A DNA stretch of 45,629 nt from contig DASRMR010000021.1 of the NCBI GenBank assembly GCA_035647815.1, positions 1 through 45,629 on the forward strand. Direction: 5' to 3'. Origin of the DNA: JAAYRQ01 sp035647815 (lineage in GTDB: Bacteria > Bacillota > Syntrophomonadia > Syntrophomonadales > Syntrophomonadaceae). Shown here piece after piece: positions 7,863-16,034 of this stretch (its first letter is position 1; every line of letters begins with the position of its first letter). The notes beneath the pieces are model-generated. The model did not search any database and had not been told where the DNA came from. It worked only from the letters and a program-made list of their open reading frames with translations. Position numbers and translations under genes: made by a program.

Positions 7863-9485
7863 TCACCTCAAATCTTCTGATAACCAGATCCGTAATATTT
7901 GTGCTGCACTTTCTGGGTCTTCATTAATTAGTTTTTCTACTTCTTGCTTTACTTTTTGTTGCTCTTTTTCTTCTGCAGTTAAGGTTTTATCAATTAAATC
8001 TTCAACATCTATTTCTTCTTGTACGATAGCTTCAAAACCCGTTTCTTCTATTAAATCATCAGCCTGTTTTCTTCTAATTGACAATATAATTAACAAGCCA
8101 AGTAGGGCTGCTAAAACTCCGAATATTATTGGTGTTAAAGGATGTTTCAAGAAACTTTCAAACCAACTTATAGGTCTAGGCTCTGGAACTGGCTCCACAT
8201 AAAAATCTATAAAAGCGACAGAAATATTATCTTCCAAACTAACATTATCATGGTCTCTATCTTCCCTTAGCCCGCATGCTGTAGCTACTATATTACGAAT
8301 TTTACTAATTCTCTCCTCTTCAGTCTGCCCTAGATTTGCATTGGCAACGACTGCATTATTAGCTAAAACTGAAACAGTTAGATAATCATATTTAACATCA
8401 CCTGGAGAGAAGGTTGTTATTGTTTCTGTCCGGTTAATTTCATAGTTAGTAGTTTTTTCAGATTTACTAGAAGAAGACTCACCATCTCCTCCTACTATCT
8501 CTTGGTACTGAGGAATATTGCTATCTGTTCCGGGTATTTGCTGACTAGGGTTTTGTACACTTTCAGTAGATTCTTTATTACTCTGTTCACTTCGAACAAA
8601 CTCACCCTCGGGATCATGAGTATATTTCTCATCTAATTGTTCTTTATTATCAAAATTCAGTTCTGCACTAACACGTACAACAGCATTGTCTTTACCTAAA
8701 GTCTTATCTAGCATGGTTTGTATGGCATTTTCTTTTTCTTTTTCATATTGTTTTTTTAAAGCTAATTGGAATTGAACTTGTTCAGTAGTATTACTCTGAT
8801 TATCAAAAACAATATCCGATAAAAGTGTGCCATTTTGGTCTACTACAACTACATTGTCAGTAGTTAAGCGCTCAATACTATTAGAAACTAAGTTAATAAT
8901 AGCTTGCACTTCTTTATTTGATAAACTTTCTCCATCTTGAGTTCTAACGACTACTGAAGCCTTAGGTAATTCTTCTTGCTCAGAAAAAAGAGATTCTTCA
9001 GGTAGTGCTAAATTGACTTTAGCAGCTTTCACCTTATCTAAAGCCTGTATAGTTCGAGCTAATTCTCCTTGTAGTGCTGATTGATATTTAACCTTTTTAT
9101 CAGTCTGAGTTTCACCAAAACTGCTTTCCATAAAAATTTCCAACCCCGCATCACCACGAGGTAAGTTCTGGCTAGCTAAATTAAGACGAGTTTTATACTT
9201 TTGGTCAGGTGGTACCATAATGGTAGTACCATTATCAGTAATTTGGTAACTCGCCTTGTCCTCATCTAGTTTTTCAATTATAGCTGCTGCATCTTTTTCG
9301 GCCAAATCAGTATATAATGCTTCATACCCACTTGTAGCATCCCTCGTAAGACTAAATATGACTATAGCAATAATAACGAGTGCCAATGCCCCAGCGATTA
9401 TAACTTTTTGATTTAAGGTTAACTTAGCCCATTGTTCATTTAAGCTAGCTAAATACTGTCTCAACCGATTCATAAAAGCTTCCAT
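7863..9485 (-). CDS. fliF: Flagellar MS-ring protein FliF
   Basis: FliF makes the membrane-embedded MS-ring on which the rod, C-ring and export apparatus are built. 540 aa with two membrane segments, as expected: residues about 28-46 (IIAGALALVIIAIVIFSL) and about 448-470 (PIIFGVLAALLGLLIILSI). The periplasmic-side YscJ-like domain lies between (EALYTDLAEKDAAAIIEKL, then LARTIQALDKVKAAKVNLAL). The cytoplasmic tail ends in EDLR and should bind FliG. The ATG at 9485 has GGGAG 7 nt upstream; an internal ATG four codons later is possible. Confidence 0.97.
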   Translation of the reverse strand: MEAFMNRLRQYLASLNEQWAKLTLNQKVIIAGALALVIIAIVIFSLTRDATSGYEALYTDLAEKDAAAIIEKLDEDKASYQITDNGTTIMVPPDQKYKTRLNLASQNLPRGDAGLEIFMESSFGETQTDKKVKYQSALQGELARTIQALDKVKAAKVNLALPEESLFSEQEELPKASVVVRTQDGESLSNKEVQAIINLVSNSIERLTTDNVVVVDQNGTLLSDIVFDNQSNTTEQVQFQLALKKQYEKEKENAIQTMLDKTLGKDNAVVRVSAELNFDNKEQLDEKYTHDPEGEFVRSEQSNKESTESVQNPSQQIPGTDSNIPQYQEIVGGDGESSSSKSEKTTNYEINRTETITTFSPGDVKYDYLTVSVLANNAVVANANLGQTEEERISKIRNIVATACGLREDRDHDNVSLEDNISVAFIDFYVEPVPEPRPISWFESFLKHPLTPIIFGVLAALLGLLIILSIRRKQADDLIEETGFEAIVQEEIDVEDLIDKTLTAEEKEQQKVKQEVEKLINEDPESAAQILRIWLSEDLR

Positions 9486-9508
9486 TATTTAACTCCCAAC
9501 TACAAAGT

Positions 9509-9808
9509 CTACATTTGGATTCTCATTATTTCTTGATATGCTTCAAGAATTTTATTCCTAACTTCTATAGTCAACTGTAATGCTAAATTAGCCTTTTCAT
9601 AGCCTAGCATAGTATTATGCAAATATTCTTCCTCACCTAAAACTAGTTTGCTCGCACCATATGAAGCCTCATTTTGAAGTAATTCAACTTCATTTAGAGC
9701 TTCTTTTAAGTAGCTGATAAAACTAACATTCTTATCGACTTTTGACGATTGATTTTCATTAAAATAATCATTGATTAATAATTTTGGATTTACTACATCT
9801 AGCTTCAA
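9509..9808 (-). CDS. fliE: Flagellar hook-basal body protein FliE
   Basis: FliE connects the MS-ring to the proximal rod and is the first exported rod component. 99 aa, the normal size. The C-terminal part carries the family helices (SYLKEALNEVELLQNEASYG, then VNAxxxE-like EEEYLHNTMLGYEKANLALQ and TIEVRNKILEAYQEIMRIQM). The start is TTG 9808 behind GGGGGAGG, 4-5 nt upstream. It lies between flgC and fliF in the standard order. Confidence 0.93.
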   Translation of the reverse strand: MKLDVVNPKLLINDYFNENQSSKVDKNVSFISYLKEALNEVELLQNEASYGASKLVLGEEEYLHNTMLGYEKANLALQLTIEVRNKILEAYQEIMRIQM

Positions 9809-9819
9809 AATTCCTCCCC

Positions 9820-10275
9820 CTATCTACCTATATCTAAAGCTCTTATTGCCATTCCTTTAGTAGCTTCAATGACTTTAGCATTCGCTTCATAAGATCTGGT
9901 CACTGCAATCATATTCATCATTTCTTCCACAATATTCACATTAGGGTAGTTTAGATACCCTTCCTGATCTGCATCAGGATGTGACGGATCATATACCTTC
10001 CTAAACGGAGCATCAGTATCTTCTAAGCTCCTTATTTCTTTTACACGAACCCCTTGCCCTAAGCTAGCTGTTTTATCTTTCAAAACATCCTTAAAGTTTT
10101 TGTGGTCAGCATTTTTCCGCGCCTCAAAAACTACTACTTGCCGTTTATATGGACCATCACCACCTTCTACTCGTGTTGTTTCAGCATTTGCCATGTTGTT
10201 AGCTATGGTGTCCATCCATAATCTTTGGGCAGTAAGGCCTGAAGCACTAATATCAATAGAATTAAGAAACCGCAA
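9820..10275 (-). CDS. flgC: Flagellar basal-body rod protein FlgC
   Basis: Proximal rod subunit. 151 aa, the usual size. The N-terminus has the axial-protein signature (SASGLTAQRLWMDTIANNMA, then NAETTR) and the C-terminus the matching helix NVNIVEEMMNMIAVTRSYEA. Start TTG 10275 lies behind GGGGG at about 8 nt. The gene sits 5 bp after the flgB stop codon. Confidence 0.96.
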   Translation of the reverse strand: MRFLNSIDISASGLTAQRLWMDTIANNMANAETTRVEGGDGPYKRQVVVFEARKNADHKNFKDVLKDKTASLGQGVRVKEIRSLEDTDAPFRKVYDPSHPDADQEGYLNYPNVNIVEEMMNMIAVTRSYEANAKVIEATKGMAIRALDIGR

Positions 10276-10280
10276 AATGA

Positions 10281-10703
10281 TTACCCCCTTCCTGTTATTG
10301 CTAAACGGAGCAGCTTAAATTCATTAGTCATACTTTGGGTTAAAGAATCATAAAATAATTTGTTTTTTGCTAATCTAGCTGACTCCACATCGATGTCGAC
10401 ATTGTTGCCATCATTACGAAAACTAATATCATTCATTTCAACAATTTCCGGCTCTAATTTACAAAAATTTTGGTCAGACTGTACAAATATATGCCGTTTG
10501 TTAGTAGTATACATTTCGATAGATTTATTAGAATTTAGTAAAGCTTCCTGTAATTTTTCCTCGAAAATTACTTCGTTTCTTTTAAAATTAGGGGTATTTA
10601 TATTAGCTATATTGTCAGCAATCACTGTATTACGAATACTAGCAGTATCCATTGATTTATTTAACAACATAGAAGTTGGAGAATTAAATAGTTTCTCTAT
10701 CAT
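10281..10703 (-). CDS. flgB: Flagellar basal-body rod protein FlgB
   Basis: Proximal rod subunit and first gene of the fla operon. 140 aa. The rod signature NTVIADNIANINTPNFKRNE is at about residues 26-45, and the C-terminal helix (LFYDSLTQSMTNEFKLLRLA) completes the axial domain. The ATG at 10703 has GAGGTG 7 nt upstream. Roughly 300 bp separate it from codY; as in B. subtilis, codY directly precedes flgB, which links nutrient sensing with motility. Confidence 0.96.
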   Translation of the reverse strand: MIEKLFNSPTSMLLNKSMDTASIRNTVIADNIANINTPNFKRNEVIFEEKLQEALLNSNKSIEMYTTNKRHIFVQSDQNFCKLEPEIVEMNDISFRNDGNNVDIDVESARLAKNKLFYDSLTQSMTNEFKLLRLAITGRG

Positions 10704-11001
10704 GTTTAAACACCTCGTTTTTTAAAAAGTTTATATACTTCGGTTTATACTTCTGGTAATACCACTAAATTCCCTGCATTTTAAAGCATATTTTGTCACA
10801 ATTTTATTGATGTTTATGATAATATATTCTAGTTATATTCCATCATACTTATTATATGTAATATCTTGTCAAGTTCTAGACCTATTTCTAAATTCTAACA
10901 TAATGCCCAAAATAAATATGACTAACCTCACGATTAGTCATAATAAGCTCATTATTAAATTTCTTAAATTTATAAAAAAAGATAATCTCCCGAAAAACCG
11001 A
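10704..11001 (-). other. codY-flgB intergenic region, presumed fla promoter
   Basis: A 298-bp AT-rich non-coding gap. Its codY-proximal end has a terminator-like hairpin. The flgB-proximal 90 bp should hold the fla promoter. The best sigma-A-like match I can see on the minus strand is TTACCA with TATAAA at an 18-bp spacer (about 10728-10757), which is weak. No clear sigma-D site or CodY box was recognised by eye. A 73-codon plus-strand frame here lacks a ribosome-binding site. Confidence 0.35.
10909..10942 (-). terminator. Putative terminator of the codY transcript
   Basis: A 9-bp perfect stem TATGACTAA/TTAGTCATA with an 8-nt loop (10917-10942), followed on the minus strand by TTTATTTT. It lies 60 bp after the codY stop. 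The stem is AT-rich, so termination may be partial, leaving room for read-through from codY into the fla operon. Confidence 0.5.
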
Positions 11002-11787
11002 TTATTGCTTTTCCAATTCCTCAAATAAATAATTATTCAAAACTTTAATAAAAGTACCTTTCATTCCTAGTGAACGAGATTCAATTACTCCTGCACTTTC
11101 GAATTTTCGTAAGGCACTTACTATAACTGAACGAGTAATACCTACCTTGTCAGCAATTCTACTCGCTACTAATAGACCCTCTTGACCATCTAGTTCAGCT
11201 ATAATATGATCAATAGCTTCTTTTTCGGAATACGAAAGAGTAGCTATTGCTATTTGCACCGAAGCCTTTTGGCGAGCCTCCTCTTCGACTCTATCAGAAC
11301 GCATCCGCATTATTTCATTAGCAACTACTATAGCACCATACTCAGCCAAGACAATATCCTCATCTGTAAATTCTCGGTTTTCCCTCATTAGGATTAAGGT
11401 GCCTATTCTTCTAGCCCCTCCAAATACAGGAGTTATAGACCATATTCTTTTTGAACAATCACAAGAAACATTATCAGGATTAAAAATACATTTCCTACCC
11501 TCTTCTAGCACTATATTATACCTAGTTTCAGTAATATTAGTGAATTCTCGATTAAAACTTTCAGGAAATCTTTCCGAATGGCTCACTAACTCTTCAATTC
11601 CTATACAAGTTGCATCTTCTGTAAAAGCATAACCACCTATTCCCCCTCTTCTACCTGCTATAAATACGCTACAATTCAGATTTTCAGCTAATACTTCCGC
11701 CATTTCAAAAAAATCAACTGGTTGTCCCCCAATTTTTCGTAATATTTTATTTATTGATCGTGATTTAACAAGTAAAGATTTACTCAA
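11002..11787 (-). CDS. codY: GTP- and branched-chain-amino-acid-sensing repressor CodY
   Basis: Global nutrient regulator of Firmicutes. About 261 aa. The N-terminal GAF domain (about residues 1-150) should bind branched-chain amino acids. The C-terminal winged helix contains EGLLVASRIADKVGITRSVI and KFESAGVIESRSLGMKGTFI, nearly the B. subtilis sequence. The longest frame starts at ATG 11793, but its GGAGG is only 2 nt away. TTG 11787, 8 nt from the same site, is the better start and gives the expected N-terminus MSKSLLVKSRSINKIL. The GAF domain has a C-x8-C-x-C cluster near residues 100-111 that B. subtilis CodY lacks. It is last in the xerC-hslV-hslU-codY run. Confidence 0.97.
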   Translation of the reverse strand: MSKSLLVKSRSINKILRKIGGQPVDFFEMAEVLAENLNCSVFIAGRRGGIGGYAFTEDATCIGIEELVSHSERFPESFNREFTNITETRYNIVLEEGRKCIFNPDNVSCDCSKRIWSITPVFGGARRIGTLILMRENREFTDEDIVLAEYGAIVVANEIMRMRSDRVEEEARQKASVQIAIATLSYSEKEAIDHIIAELDGQEGLLVASRIADKVGITRSVIVSALRKFESAGVIESRSLGMKGTFIKVLNNYLFEELEKQ

Positions 11788-11799
11788 CTTCATAACCTC

Positions 11800-13200
11800 C
11801 TATAAGATGTACTTACTTAAATCATCATCTTCGACGATTTTCTTTAACCTAACTGCGACATAATCGACATCAATTTTTACTTCTTGACCATTCATATAAG
11901 GTGAATCGAACAACAAGTCTTCTAATACTTTTTCCATAACAGTATGCAATCTTCTAGCACCTATATTTTCTGCTTTATTATTAACCTTCCATGCCATTTC
12001 AGCAATATAATCAATCGCATCATCAGTAAATAACATTTTTACATTTTCCGTTGATATTAAAGCGATATATTGCTTGGATAAAGAATTACGTGGTTCAATT
12101 AATATCCTTTTTAAGTCATCTTTAGTTAGACTATCAAGTTCAACACGAATGGGGAATCTTCCTTGTAATTCGGGTATTAAATCAGAAGGCTGACTAATAT
12201 GGAAAGCACCTGCTGCTATGAATAGTACATGGTCAGTTTTTACTGGTCCATATTTAGTTACAACAGTAGCCCCTTCAACTAATGGCAAGATATCTCTTTG
12301 TACTCCTCCACGGGAAACATCAGGTCCGATACTTCCTTCTTTTCCTGCAATTTTATCAATTTCATCTAAGAAAATAATTCCATCTTCTTCTACCCGCTTA
12401 ATAGCTTCTCTATGTACCTCATTCATATCTATTAAAGCAAGAGCTTCATCATTAGTTAAAATCTTTCTTGCTTCTTCAACCGTAACTTTAACTTTCTTTT
12501 TATTCTTAGGGACTAAATTACCAAACATATCCTGGATATTAATCCCCATCTCTTCGACTCCGGCTCCAGAAAAGAATTCCATAAAAGATTTATTTTTTTC
12601 CGTTATTTCTATTTCTATAATCTCATCTTCTAGTTCCATTCTCAATAATTTCTGCTTTATTATTTCTCGCTGTTGTTTTATCTCATCCATGTTTTTTTCA
12701 TAGTCTTCATTATTTTGTGGTTCTTCTGTGTTTTGACCTAAAAATAAATCAAATGGATTTTTCATAGTTTTAGATTTCCTGCGAGGAGTTGGCACAATGT
12801 ATTCTATAATAAGTTCTTGTGCCCTTTCTATAGCTTTTTCTTCCACCTCCTCCATTTTCTCATTTCTTACCATCCTAATAGCAGTTTCCACTAAATCACG
12901 AACCATTGAATCAACATCCCGACCAACATAACCTACCTCGGTAAACTTACTAGCCTCAACCTTGATAAACGGAGCTTTCACCAATTTAGCTAAGCGTCTT
13001 GCTATTTCTGTTTTTCCTACCCCAGTTGACCCAATCATAATAATATTTTTTGGGTATATTTCATCACTTAATTCTTCCGGTAATTTTTTTCTTCTATATC
13101 TATTTCTTAATGCAATTGCTACAGCTTTTTTAGCATTATTTTGGCCTATTATATGTTTGTCTAATTCTTCCACAATTTCTTTAGGGGTTAAATCTAACAA
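11800..13200 (-). CDS. hslU: ATP-dependent protease ATPase subunit HslU (ClpY)
   Basis: AAA+ unfoldase ring that feeds proteins into HslV. About 466 aa. The sequence shows the N-terminal LTPKEIVEELDKHIIGQ, Walker A GSTGVGKTE, the pore loop EVGYVGRD, Walker B GIIFLDEIDKIAG and the sensor/C-terminal region IGARRLHTVMEKVLEDLLF ending near the conserved C-terminal tail. The charged middle I-domain is present (about residues 130-230). The longest frame starts at TTG 13221, but the AGGAGG ribosome-binding site lies inside that extension. TTG 13200, 9 nt downstream, is the likely start (MLDLTPKEIV). Confidence 0.97.
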   Translation of the reverse strand: MLDLTPKEIVEELDKHIIGQNNAKKAVAIALRNRYRRKKLPEELSDEIYPKNIIMIGSTGVGKTEIARRLAKLVKAPFIKVEASKFTEVGYVGRDVDSMVRDLVETAIRMVRNEKMEEVEEKAIERAQELIIEYIVPTPRRKSKTMKNPFDLFLGQNTEEPQNNEDYEKNMDEIKQQREIIKQKLLRMELEDEIIEIEITEKNKSFMEFFSGAGVEEMGINIQDMFGNLVPKNKKKVKVTVEEARKILTNDEALALIDMNEVHREAIKRVEEDGIIFLDEIDKIAGKEGSIGPDVSRGGVQRDILPLVEGATVVTKYGPVKTDHVLFIAAGAFHISQPSDLIPELQGRFPIRVELDSLTKDDLKRILIEPRNSLSKQYIALISTENVKMLFTDDAIDYIAEMAWKVNNKAENIGARRLHTVMEKVLEDLLFDSPYMNGQEVKIDVDYVAVRLKKIVEDDDLSKYIL

Positions 13201-13213
13201 AATAATTTTCCTC

Positions 13214-13747
13214 CTATTCAATCACTTCAACTGTAATATGGTCATTAGTAAAGATACAAATCTGTGAGGCAATAAGAAGGGACTCGTAGGCAATATCCTC
13301 AGCTTTCATATCGGTAAAAGCAGATAGGGCCTTACCAGCAGCCAAAGCATAAGAACCGCCTGATCCGATTGCAGTTATTCCATCATCAGGTTCAATGATC
13401 TCACCATTACCCGAAATAAGGAATATGTTTTGGTGGTCAGCTACAATTAACAGAGCCTCGAGTTTGCGCAAAACTTTGTCAGATCTCCAATCTTTAGCTA
13501 ATTCTACAACTGCTTTAGTCATGTTCCCACCTGATTGTCTTAGCTTTTCTTCGAACTTACCGAAAAGTGTGAATGCATCAGCTACCGATCCAGCGAAACC
13601 AGCAATTACCTTGCCATCATATAACCTGCGAATTTTATTAGCATTATGTTTCATAATGGTATTTTGTCCAAAGGTAACTTGCCCATCACCCGCGATCGCA
13701 GTCTGATTATCTTTTTTAACTACTATTATTGTAGTTCCTTGAAACAT
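13214..13747 (-). CDS. hslV: ATP-dependent protease proteolytic subunit HslV (ClpQ)
   Basis: N-terminal-nucleophile peptidase that forms the two hexameric rings of the HslUV protease. 177 aa. The N-terminus MFQGTTIIVV has the Thr-Thr pair expected to be exposed after removal of a four-residue propeptide, followed by AIAGDGQVTFGQ and GFAGSVADAFTLF. The C-terminal IGSGGSYALAAGKAL is also standard. A Thr rather than the Ser reported for B. subtilis CodW is at the processing site. ATG 13747 has GGAGG 7 nt upstream, inside the end of xerC. Confidence 0.97.
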   Translation of the reverse strand: MFQGTTIIVVKKDNQTAIAGDGQVTFGQNTIMKHNANKIRRLYDGKVIAGFAGSVADAFTLFGKFEEKLRQSGGNMTKAVVELAKDWRSDKVLRKLEALLIVADHQNIFLISGNGEIIEPDDGITAIGSGGSYALAAGKALSAFTDMKAEDIAYESLLIASQICIFTNDHITVEVIE

Positions 13748-13751
13748 AATA

Positions 13752-14660
13752 TTACCTCCGTGGATGTGTATTCGTATGTATAGTTTTAATGTTTTCTTTA
13801 GTCAAATGAGTATAAACTTGGGTTGTAGATAATTTCACATGTCCCAGAAGTTCTTGTACCACTCTTAGATCTGCTCCATTATTTAAAAGATGAGTTGCAA
13901 AAGAATGTCTTATAGCATGGGGGCTAAAACTCTGGGTTAGTGCTGCTGTATTAACATGTTTATTCAGTATATTTCTTATGCTTCGATCTGAAAGCCTAGT
14001 ACCATTTTTATTCAAAAAAAGAGCATTATTATGTTCTTTATCCTGTTTAATTAAAAACGGCCTAGATTTTTTTAAATAGTCTTGTAAGGATGATTTTGCC
14101 ATTCTACCTATAAATACAATCCGTTCTTTACTACCTTTTCCACAAACCTTGATTATTTCTTCTTCTATTTCAATATCTCGAAGGTCTATACTTACTAATT
14201 CACTAACTCTAATTCCCGTAGCATAAAGGGTTTCTAAAATAGCTTTATCTCTTATGCCCAAATATGAATTATCTGGAGCTTCTAATAACATTTGTATTTC
14301 ATCAGGGTAAAAAAACTTAGGCAGTCTTTTGTCTTGTTTAGGTGTAGATACTGCCGCAATGGGGTTAGCGGAAAGGATGCCTTCCCTACAGAGATATTTA
14401 ACAAACGATCTAAGTGATGCCAGTTTCCTTGCTATCGAAGAACGCTTGTAACCAGCTCCTAGTAAAAGAGCTAAGTATTCTCGTACTAATTGATGGGTTA
14501 TCATATCTGCCAAAAGTTGATTTATTTTTATTGATTTCTTATCCGCTAAAAACTCAAAAAACTGTTTTAAATCAGTTTTGTATCCCGAAATAGTTAGCTT
14601 TGAAGCACTTTTCTCTATTTTCAAATGTTCTAAATATTTTTCAGCTTGAATAGTTAGCAT
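13752..14660 (-). CDS. xerC: Tyrosine recombinase XerC (CodV family)
   Basis: Site-specific recombinase for chromosome dimer resolution at dif. 302 aa, full length. The N-terminal SAM-like core-binding domain spans residues about 1-90. The catalytic domain shows the active-site Arg in ATGIRVSELV, the beta-hairpin Lys in CGKGSKERIVF, the His-x-x-Arg in SPHAIRHSFATHLL, the second His in LLGHVKLST, and the nucleophile Tyr in TTQVYTHL. GGGG lies 7 nt before ATG 14660. The position between trmFO and hslV equals that of B. subtilis codV. A possible promoter lies in the 56-bp gap after trmFO. Confidence 0.94.
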   Translation of the reverse strand: MLTIQAEKYLEHLKIEKSASKLTISGYKTDLKQFFEFLADKKSIKINQLLADMITHQLVREYLALLLGAGYKRSSIARKLASLRSFVKYLCREGILSANPIAAVSTPKQDKRLPKFFYPDEIQMLLEAPDNSYLGIRDKAILETLYATGIRVSELVSIDLRDIEIEEEIIKVCGKGSKERIVFIGRMAKSSLQDYLKKSRPFLIKQDKEHNNALFLNKNGTRLSDRSIRNILNKHVNTAALTQSFSPHAIRHSFATHLLNNGADLRVVQELLGHVKLSTTQVYTHLTKENIKTIHTNTHPRR

Positions 14661-14678
14661 TTTATAACCCCTATAATA

Positions 14679-14708
14679 ATTATCTTATCATAAATGTTAG
14701 CACTTCAA
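14679..14708 (-). promoter_or_regulatory. Possible sigma-A promoter of xerC-hslVU-codY
   Basis: Minus strand TTGAAG (14708-14703), 18-bp spacer, GATAAT (14684-14679): 4/6 and 5/6 matches to the sigma-A consensus, 19 nt ahead of the xerC start. Seen by eye only; chance matches are common in such AT-rich DNA. Confidence 0.3.
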
Positions 14709-14716
14709 TATTTTCT

Positions 14717-16033
14717 TTACAACTGTTTCAGAAACAATTCTGAAAATTTGTTCATCTTTTCCATAGATCTTTGCAGATAAGCTTCATATCTAACTTTTTT
14801 ATCTCTTATTTTTGTAGGTAATTGTGGGAGGATGCCAAAATTAGCATTCATAGGTTGGAAATTCGAGGTTGTCGAAGTAGAAATGAAATCTAATAGGGAA
14901 CCGATTAGAGTATCAGTATCGAGGACTAATAACTCTTGTCCTTTTAAAAGACGTACTGCATTATAACCGGCTATTATGCCTGTAGCTGCAGATTCCATGT
15001 ATCCTTCTACACCAGTAATCTGCCCAGCAAATAACCATTGGGGGTGTTTTTTCATCTGTAATGTTTCCTTAAGTACTAGGGGGCTATTAATATAAGTATT
15101 ACGGTGCATCATGCCATAACGAACAAATTCGGCATTTTCCAGTCCTGGAATAAGTCGTAAGACATTATCCTGAGCACCCCATAGCATACGAGTCTGAAAA
15201 CCTACTAAACCAAAAATATTACCGGCTTTATCTTCTTGCCTCAGTTGAACTACAGCATATGGTCTTTCCTCAGTTCTAGGGTCACTTAATCCTACAGGAC
15301 GCATGGGACCAAACCGTAAAGTGTCCTTGCCTTTTTGAGCCATTACCTCAATAGGCATACAAGCATTAAAATATTTCTTCTGATCGATATTATGTCCTTC
15401 ATAAATATCGGCTAAAATTAGTTTTTCATAAAATTCTTCATATTCATCCTGATTAAATGGACAGTTTAGGTAATCAGCAGTACCTTTCCCGTACCTAGAA
15501 GCTCTAAATACTTTAGAGTCATCTAGACTTTCACGAGTAACACTCGGTGATATCGCATCATAAAATGATAAATTATCTTCTCCAGTAAGATTTTGAATGA
15601 AATCTGCCATCGCATCTGAAGTTAATGGGCCAGTAGCAATTATATATATTTCATCATCTAATAGTTCTGTCACTTCTTCCCTAATGACTTCTATTAGAGG
15701 ATGTGAGGTTATTGCTTCGGTAATTAATTCGGAAAATATTAATCTATCTACTGCTAAAGCTGAGCCTGCAGGAACTCTAGCCGTTTCAGCCTTTTCTAGC
15801 AAAAGTGAACCTAATATTTTCATCTCAGCTTTTAATAACCCTTGAGCAGTACTAGGTATTTCGGATTTCAAGGAATTACTACAAACTAATTCTGCTAAGT
15901 TACTAGTAGTATGTACAGCTGTTTCTTTATGTGGTCTCATTTCCCATAATCTAACTTTAATGCCTTGATTAGCAATATGAAAAGCTGCTTCACAACCTGC
16001 TAATCCACCACCTACTACATTAATATGTTCCAA
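14717..16033 (-). CDS. trmFO: Methylenetetrahydrofolate-tRNA-(uracil-5-)-methyltransferase TrmFO
   Basis: FAD- and folate-dependent enzyme making ribothymidine (m5U54) in the T-loop of tRNAs. 438 aa, typical. The FAD-binding motif VVGGGLAGCEAAFHI is at the N-terminus. Cys51 (LVCSNSLKSE) and Cys225 (YFNACMPIEVM) occupy the places of the two functional cysteines of the B. subtilis enzyme. FGPMRPVGL and GVEGYMESAATGI are further family motifs. The start is TTG 16033 with GGAGG 6 nt upstream, embedded in the end of topA one base away. Confidence 0.96.
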   Translation of the reverse strand: MEHINVVGGGLAGCEAAFHIANQGIKVRLWEMRPHKETAVHTTSNLAELVCSNSLKSEIPSTAQGLLKAEMKILGSLLLEKAETARVPAGSALAVDRLIFSELITEAITSHPLIEVIREEVTELLDDEIYIIATGPLTSDAMADFIQNLTGEDNLSFYDAISPSVTRESLDDSKVFRASRYGKGTADYLNCPFNQDEYEEFYEKLILADIYEGHNIDQKKYFNACMPIEVMAQKGKDTLRFGPMRPVGLSDPRTEERPYAVVQLRQEDKAGNIFGLVGFQTRMLWGAQDNVLRLIPGLENAEFVRYGMMHRNTYINSPLVLKETLQMKKHPQWLFAGQITGVEGYMESAATGIIAGYNAVRLLKGQELLVLDTDTLIGSLLDFISTSTTSNFQPMNANFGILPQLPTKIRDKKVRYEAYLQRSMEKMNKFSELFLKQL

Positions 16034-16034
16034 A

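Noticed and set aside
10807..11028. 73-codon plus-strand frame between flgB and codY
   Set aside because: No ribosome-binding site, low-complexity I/L/K/N composition, and it overlaps the codY terminator and the codY 3' end.
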